Made by a program: the position numbers and the translations under genes
The notes under the pieces: generated by a model
What the model was told of the DNA's origin: nothing
The model's database searches: none
What the model saw: the letters and a program-made list of their open reading frames with translations, nothing else
From: DASQVO01 sp035640715
GTDB taxonomy: Bacteria; Actinomycetota; Actinomycetes; Streptosporangiales; Streptosporangiaceae
NCBI GenBank assembly: GCA_035640715.1
Contig: DASQVO010000256.1
Span: 1 to 9,733 of the forward strand
DNA: 9,733 bases
Direction of reading: 5' to 3'
Part shown: positions 5,970-9,733 of the stretch, one piece after another
Position numbering within the stretch: position 1 is the first letter of the stretch
How the letters are laid out: every line of letters starts with the position of its first letter

Positions 5970-8231
5970 TTACCTGTCGCGGCGGCGCCAGTCAAGGCGC
6001 TTCGGCGGTGGCCCGAGGTTCGGCGGCGGCTGATCTTCCCCCGCCCACCAGCTCACCGGTGCCGAGGGAGCATGGCCGGGGCCGGCATCCGGGCCGGGCG
6101 TGTTATCCGCGTCGTCCCGGCTGGCGGTCTCGCGGCTGGGCCCGGAGCCGCCCTGCGCCCCGGCGGGCCGCGGGCGCTTGGGCCCCGGCCGCTGCCCGGA
6201 CTGCTCGCCGTGGCCGCCCGGCAGACCGCCGACGGCTTCATCCAAGGGGGTCAGCGAAGCCGTGGGCAGGCCCAGGATCGCCGGGTTGGCGTCGGCGGCG
6301 ACGACACGGCGGCCGTCAGCGGCGGAATATGTGACGATCATGGCGCTCACAGGAAGCTGCTGCAGCTCATGCTGTTCCACCAGGAATTCGCGGGAGCGCT
6401 GCACAGACCTGGCCAGTGATTCACTGCCGGTGATCGCCCTGGATGTGCTGATGCCCCATGCCGTGCTGGAGTTGATGCCCTCGGTGATCGACTCGGAATC
6501 GGCGAAGCCAACCGAATAGCTGGCGTCCTTGCTGCTGGACCGGGTGCCGTGACGCAGCGGCAGGAAGCTGCTCTCGTGGCTGGTGCCGTGTCCGCGGCTG
6601 CGGCCCGATGTCTCGGTCGTCGAGCTCGACCTGGCCACCGAATCCGCAGTTCCCACCGTGGACGTGTAGGAGTCCCCCGTGGTATCCGTGACCGATGTGC
6701 CTACCGTGTCGGTGAGCTGCGATAGCACGAAGCGGTGCTCGGTGCCGATGTGCTCGCTGGCGGCCTTGGCGTCCGCGGCGTTCCCCAGGCGCATGAAGGC
6801 GACAGCCGCGTTCCCGCGCCCGAGCCGTTCCCTGACGCTCGCCGGAATCGACCTGTACGCCAGCACCAGGCCGGTGTGCGCGGCCTCGCAGGCGTCGGCC
6901 AGCCGGTCAAGCACGTCGCCGCGCAGCTTCTCCGCGCCAAGCAGGAACAGCGTGTGCTGCCAGGGTTTCCCGGGCGGCGCCTGCCTGAGGACATGCGTCA
7001 GCGCGGTGACAACGTAGGTACTCAGCACCTTGTTGCCGAGGACGCCGGCCTGCCGGTCCAGCGAGACTACGCGCAGCCTGGCGGGCGGGAGGGTGCCGAG
7101 CGCGCTGCCGGCCGCCTCCAGCTTGCGCAACTGTGATTCCAGCGCCCACGCCCGCTCGACGACTACCTGGTCGGCACTACGGCCGAACATCGCGGTGAGC
7201 CGGTCGATCTGCTCCGTGGCGAGCAGGCCGCGGCGCGCGTCCTCGCGCGGGTCGCCGATCTGGGCGAGCACCCGCAGTGCCGCGGTGACCTGCGCGACCG
7301 TGGCGTCATCACCGAGCACATCAATGACCCGATCCAGAATGGAATTGCCGTAGGACTCCTCCCGTGTGGAGCCGCGCTCATCGCTGGCGCCAACGACCAG
7401 TGACAGCAGGTCGGCAAGTGCCGTCTTGCCGAGACCCGTCCCCAGGTCGATCCTGGGCAGGTCACCAGGCAGGACCCAGACCAGCGGCTCGATGCCCGAC
7501 CGGCGGGCAACTGCCAGGAGGTCTTGCGCGACCGCGCCCTCCGACAGGTCAACGACCGTGACCTCGCCGCCGGACCCCAGCCGGGAAGCCCCCGCCATGG
7601 TAAGCATCGCCGACCAGCCGGACAGCGTTCCCCCCGCCACGTCGATGCGATCTACTGTCTGCGGCAGCGAGACGGCGTACCACTGCTTCTGCCCCTCATA
7701 GGCGGCCCGGCGCGCCTGCCAGTCCCTGACCTGCCTGGCGTGCAGAGCCTGCCATTCGAAGAGGCGCCTCTCCTGCAGCGCACGGATCTTGTCGACCTTG
7801 CGCTGCTCCTCGGCCACCCGCGCGCGCACTGCCCGCTCACCACGCCAGACCCCGCGCGCGGCGAGCGCGGCGCCGGGCAGGCACACGATGATCCCCAGCC
7901 CCGCCAGCAGCGGATTGAGCCAGCCGGCCACCCACAGCGCGATCAGCGCCCCGGCCAGTGCGATCGCGCCGCAGAAGGCGACCTTGAGCGGTCGGCTGAG
8001 CAGATTCTCCTCACGCCGCTGCGCCGCCACCCAGGCCTGGTTGAGCTGCTCCCGCTCCGGGGGCGTCGGGCGCCGGGGCGATGGCCCCGGATGCGGGTGG
8101 ATGAGCGCGTACTGCCAGCCGATGTATATCCGGTCCCCGGACAGCGGCGGCTGGCCGTCCGTGGGCCCGGGGCCCGCCGGCGCCGCCATGTCCTGGCTGC
8201 CCGTGGGCCCGGCACCCGCCGGCGCCGTCAT
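5970..8231 (-). CDS. Membrane-anchored coiled-coil protein with degenerate motor-ATPase-like domain
   Basis: A 753-residue protein of unknown function. Layout: Pro/Gly-rich N-terminus with a duplicated 14-residue unit (1-28); two adjacent membrane helices (about 83-104 and 107-128); a charged, probably coiled-coil helix (130-182, RVAEEQRKVDKIRALQERR); then an alpha/beta region. The strand before VTVVDLSEG (224-231) has GGTLSGWSAM at 200-209 where a P-loop would be expected, with no GK[ST]. A later strand TLFLLGAEKL (427-436) sits where Walker B would be, lacking the Asp-Glu pair. FMRLGNAADA, FVLSQLTDTVG and HELQQLPVSAMIV resemble the last part of VirD4/TraD/HerA-like motors. Inside this lies a Ser/Thr-rich stretch (508-616), and a Pro-rich tail ends the protein. 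ATG 8231 is chosen because it overlaps the upstream stop as ATGA and has GAGGAGG (8236-8242) 4 nt before it. It probably acts at the membrane with the upstream product. The fold assignment is by eye. Confidence 0.75.
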   Translation of the reverse strand: MTAPAGAGPTGSQDMAAPAGPGPTDGQPPLSGDRIYIGWQYALIHPHPGPSPRRPTPPEREQLNQAWVAAQRREENLLSRPLKVAFCGAIALAGALIALWVAGWLNPLLAGLGIIVCLPGAALAARGVWRGERAVRARVAEEQRKVDKIRALQERRLFEWQALHARQVRDWQARRAAYEGQKQWYAVSLPQTVDRIDVAGGTLSGWSAMLTMAGASRLGSGGEVTVVDLSEGAVAQDLLAVARRSGIEPLVWVLPGDLPRIDLGTGLGKTALADLLSLVVGASDERGSTREESYGNSILDRVIDVLGDDATVAQVTAALRVLAQIGDPREDARRGLLATEQIDRLTAMFGRSADQVVVERAWALESQLRKLEAAGSALGTLPPARLRVVSLDRQAGVLGNKVLSTYVVTALTHVLRQAPPGKPWQHTLFLLGAEKLRGDVLDRLADACEAAHTGLVLAYRSIPASVRERLGRGNAAVAFMRLGNAADAKAASEHIGTEHRFVLSQLTDTVGTSVTDTTGDSYTSTVGTADSVARSSSTTETSGRSRGHGTSHESSFLPLRHGTRSSSKDASYSVGFADSESITEGINSSTAWGISTSRAITGSESLARSVQRSREFLVEQHELQQLPVSAMIVTYSAADGRRVVAADANPAILGLPTASLTPLDEAVGGLPGGHGEQSGQRPGPKRPRPAGAQGGSGPSRETASRDDADNTPGPDAGPGHAPSAPVSWWAGEDQPPPNLGPPPKRLDWRRRDR
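8148..8231 (-). repeat. Imperfect 42-bp tandem duplication at the gene start
   Basis: Bases 8190-8231 and 8148-8189 (read on the minus strand) are tandem copies; the first 39 bases of each match at 34 positions. They encode MTAPAGAGPTGSQD and MAAPAGPGPTDGQP, so the second copy also begins with ATG (8189). The duplication copied the start codon but not the GAGGAGG ribosome-binding site, which stays in front of the first copy only. Confidence 0.8.
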
Positions 8232-9733
8232 GTCGCCTCCTCGGCGGCGGCACGGGCGACCGGAACCACGGCAGCCTCCGTCCTGGCCGGGCGCGATCCC
8301 GGCAGGCGAGCGGGCACGGTCTGTGCCCGCGGCGCCAGCCGCCACATCGGCCGCCTGACGACGAGCGCGAACTCGCCGCGGCCGAACTGCTGCAGCGCGG
8401 CCGGGGGCACCACGGGCTTTCGCGTGAGGGGAGGCCGGTCCTGGCCGGCCGCTGGCGCGTCTGTGACGGCGACGGCCGCGCTGGCCCCGGCCGCCGCGGC
8501 GTGCCCGGAACCCGGCGGCGCGGCGGGAACAGCCGTGCCATAGGGCTCCGGCACCAGCTTTTCACCGGTGAGCCCGGCGAACCGCTCGGCGCTGCCGACG
8601 TCGGGCATGTGATGGATCACGAGGGCGTTGACCTCACCCGCCAGGCCCATGCCTGCCCGCGCGGAGGTCGTCGTCAGCAGAACGGGAAGCCCCGCGTCGG
8701 CGCCCCTGCTAATCAGCTCCTTCAGCATGGGCTGCGGCAGTCCCTCGCAATGGTCGAACCACGCGATGCCGTCCCCGCTGATGCCGATGTCGCACAGGTC
8801 CGCGTCGGCGGCGAGGATGTCCTGGCCGATGAGCCACGCAAGCCTGGCCGCGGCGCTGGCGTGGCCGCCAGCGCCGAGGGAGAACAGTGCCACGGCCCGC
8901 TCGCGTACGACGTTGCCGACATCGATGTGGGGACGGGACGTGGCACCACCGGGCCGCAGCCACTGGCCGATCGGCGATGCCCGCAGCTGCCCGAGCTGGC
9001 TTGCCGCGGTGACAAGCATCTCCGGATCGGCTCTCGCCAGGCTGACCGACACCCGGATCCGCTCGGCAAGGGCCCGGCGGCGCGCGTGGTAGGCGGGCAC
9101 GCGTTCCATCCGGGCCTGCAGCGCCGCCGGGTCGAGCAGATGGGCCACGTCGTCGAGCACGGGGACCCGCGGGTCGGCTGGCGCGGCGTCGATCAGCTCA
9201 AACACGTCATGAAGGTAGGCCGCGCAGCTCCGCCGGTAGTGGTCGGCGGTGCCGGACCAGTTGATCATCGCCGCGACGAGCGAGGCGCGCCTCGCCGGGT
9301 CCCCGTAGCGGAACGGCTCGTACGACGCCGGGCCGGCCGCGCTGAACTCATAGAACGGCGCGCCCGCCGCAGCGCAGACCGCCGAGAGCGGCCCGGCCAG
9401 GTCGGTACCGCCGCCGAGGTTAACGACGATGACCGGTTTCCGCAGCCGGATAGCAGCGTGCACGAGCTGGAAACTGGTGGTGGTGGTGCCGGACCGGGCG
9501 GAGCCGGTGACGAGGACGCCCCCGGCGATCTCCGGCCAGGACAGCGCGGCCGGCCTGCCGGAAACCTCATCCACGCCCAGGCACACGCCGTTCCGGGTGA
9601 CAACCATCCCGGACCGGACCGCGCGGATGAGGACGGCCCGCCGGATGGCGACGATCAGGCCGGGACGCGGCGGCGGCACGTCCCATTCATCGGCGTGCAG
9701 CCAGTCGAGCCATGCGGCCAGCGCGGCCTCGGC
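8228..9733 (-). CDS. VirD4/TraD-like P-loop protein with altered Walker motifs, N-terminus beyond window
   Basis: The frame is open to the right edge (502 codons visible), so the true start probably lies outside; GTG 9679 is an internal candidate only, since 18 further codons upstream (AALAAWLDWLHADEWD) look like protein. The motor-like domain begins GGVLVTGSARSGTTTTSFQL: the Walker A position reads GSARSGTT (from 9505), with Thr where Lys is expected (codon 9485-9487). Family-like segments follow: KPVIVVNLGG, YEPFRYGDPARRASLV with a helical region to LLDPAALQARM, RAVALFSLGAGGHASAAA, and Walker B-like GIAWFDHCEGLP, where the usual Asp-Glu is Asp-His (8750-8755). VLLTTTSARAGM fits the next strand. 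Relatives are conjugation or secretion coupling ATPases that move DNA or protein through the membrane. The C-terminal 100 residues are Ala/Pro-rich and low-complexity. No membrane helix is visible; the coupled downstream product supplies one. ATP hydrolysis is doubtful. Confidence 0.75.
   Translation of the reverse strand, partial: AEAALAAWLDWLHADEWDVPPPRPGLIVAIRRAVLIRAVRSGMVVTRNGVCLGVDEVSGRPAALSWPEIAGGVLVTGSARSGTTTTSFQLVHAAIRLRKPVIVVNLGGGTDLAGPLSAVCAAAGAPFYEFSAAGPASYEPFRYGDPARRASLVAAMINWSGTADHYRRSCAAYLHDVFELIDAAPADPRVPVLDDVAHLLDPAALQARMERVPAYHARRRALAERIRVSVSLARADPEMLVTAASQLGQLRASPIGQWLRPGGATSRPHIDVGNVVRERAVALFSLGAGGHASAAARLAWLIGQDILAADADLCDIGISGDGIAWFDHCEGLPQPMLKELISRGADAGLPVLLTTTSARAGMGLAGEVNALVIHHMPDVGSAERFAGLTGEKLVPEPYGTAVPAAPPGSGHAAAAGASAAVAVTDAPAAGQDRPPLTRKPVVPPAALQQFGRGEFALVVRRPMWRLAPRAQTVPARLPGSRPARTEAAVVPVARAAAEEAT

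Noticed and set aside
7422..7442. GTGLGKT in the membrane-anchored protein as a Walker A motif
   Set aside because: Spacing is one residue short of GxxxxGK[ST], and it falls after the strand VLPGDLPRIDL rather than at the first strand of a P-loop domain. By position the P-loop equivalent is at about residues 198-209.
8232..8345. Longer start at 8345 for the membrane-anchored protein
   Set aside because: The extra 38 residues are Arg/Gly-rich antisense-like sequence inside the upstream gene, whereas ATG 8231 has GAGGAGG and an ATGA overlap.
1..9733. CRISPR arrays, tRNA or rRNA genes, insertion-sequence ends
   Set aside because: Reading through both strands showed no regularly spaced repeats, no cloverleaf-like tRNA sequence and no transposase or terminal inverted repeats.

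Overview
The window looks like chromosome from a high-GC actinobacterium. The evidence is G/C-rich codon use in nearly every gene, a murT-gatD peptidoglycan-amidation pair, a nitrobindin-like FABP-fold protein of the actinobacterial type, GTG starts and leaderless-looking starts. I cannot assign a genus. Nearly everything reads on the minus strand; the one well-supported plus-strand gene is dsrE-like.

Layout, left to right. (1) 1-1288 is a surface-glycan fragment: a GT39-type membrane glycosyltransferase that runs off the left edge, preceded on its strand by a broken UDP-glucose 6-dehydrogenase gene that keeps its start and ribosome-binding site but has lost its centre and C-terminus. (2) 1289-1760 is a lower-GC stretch with no convincing intact gene, only possible gene debris and a small hairpin. 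(3) 1761-3413 holds three minus-strand genes: a zinc-ribbon protein of unknown function, a nitrobindin-like protein and a small membrane protein with a Gly/Pro-rich tail. (4) 3479-3844 is a DsrE-like protein, divergent from the small membrane protein, with a probable leaderless promoter. (5) 3850-5878 is murT-gatD, whose products amidate the D-Glu of lipid II. (6) 5970-9733 is a two-gene, translationally coupled unit. The upstream gene, open at the right edge, encodes a VirD4/TraD-like P-loop protein with damaged Walker motifs. The downstream gene encodes a membrane-anchored coiled-coil protein that seems to keep a related fold with no ATPase motifs at all.

The coupled pair at 5970-9733 is the part most likely to be an undescribed system: two motor-like proteins, one membrane-anchored, both apparently without a normal ATP-hydrolysing site. 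The rest is mostly recognisable housekeeping, plus one clearly decaying glycan locus. Family assignments come from reading the translated sequence and memory of family motifs; no database search was run.
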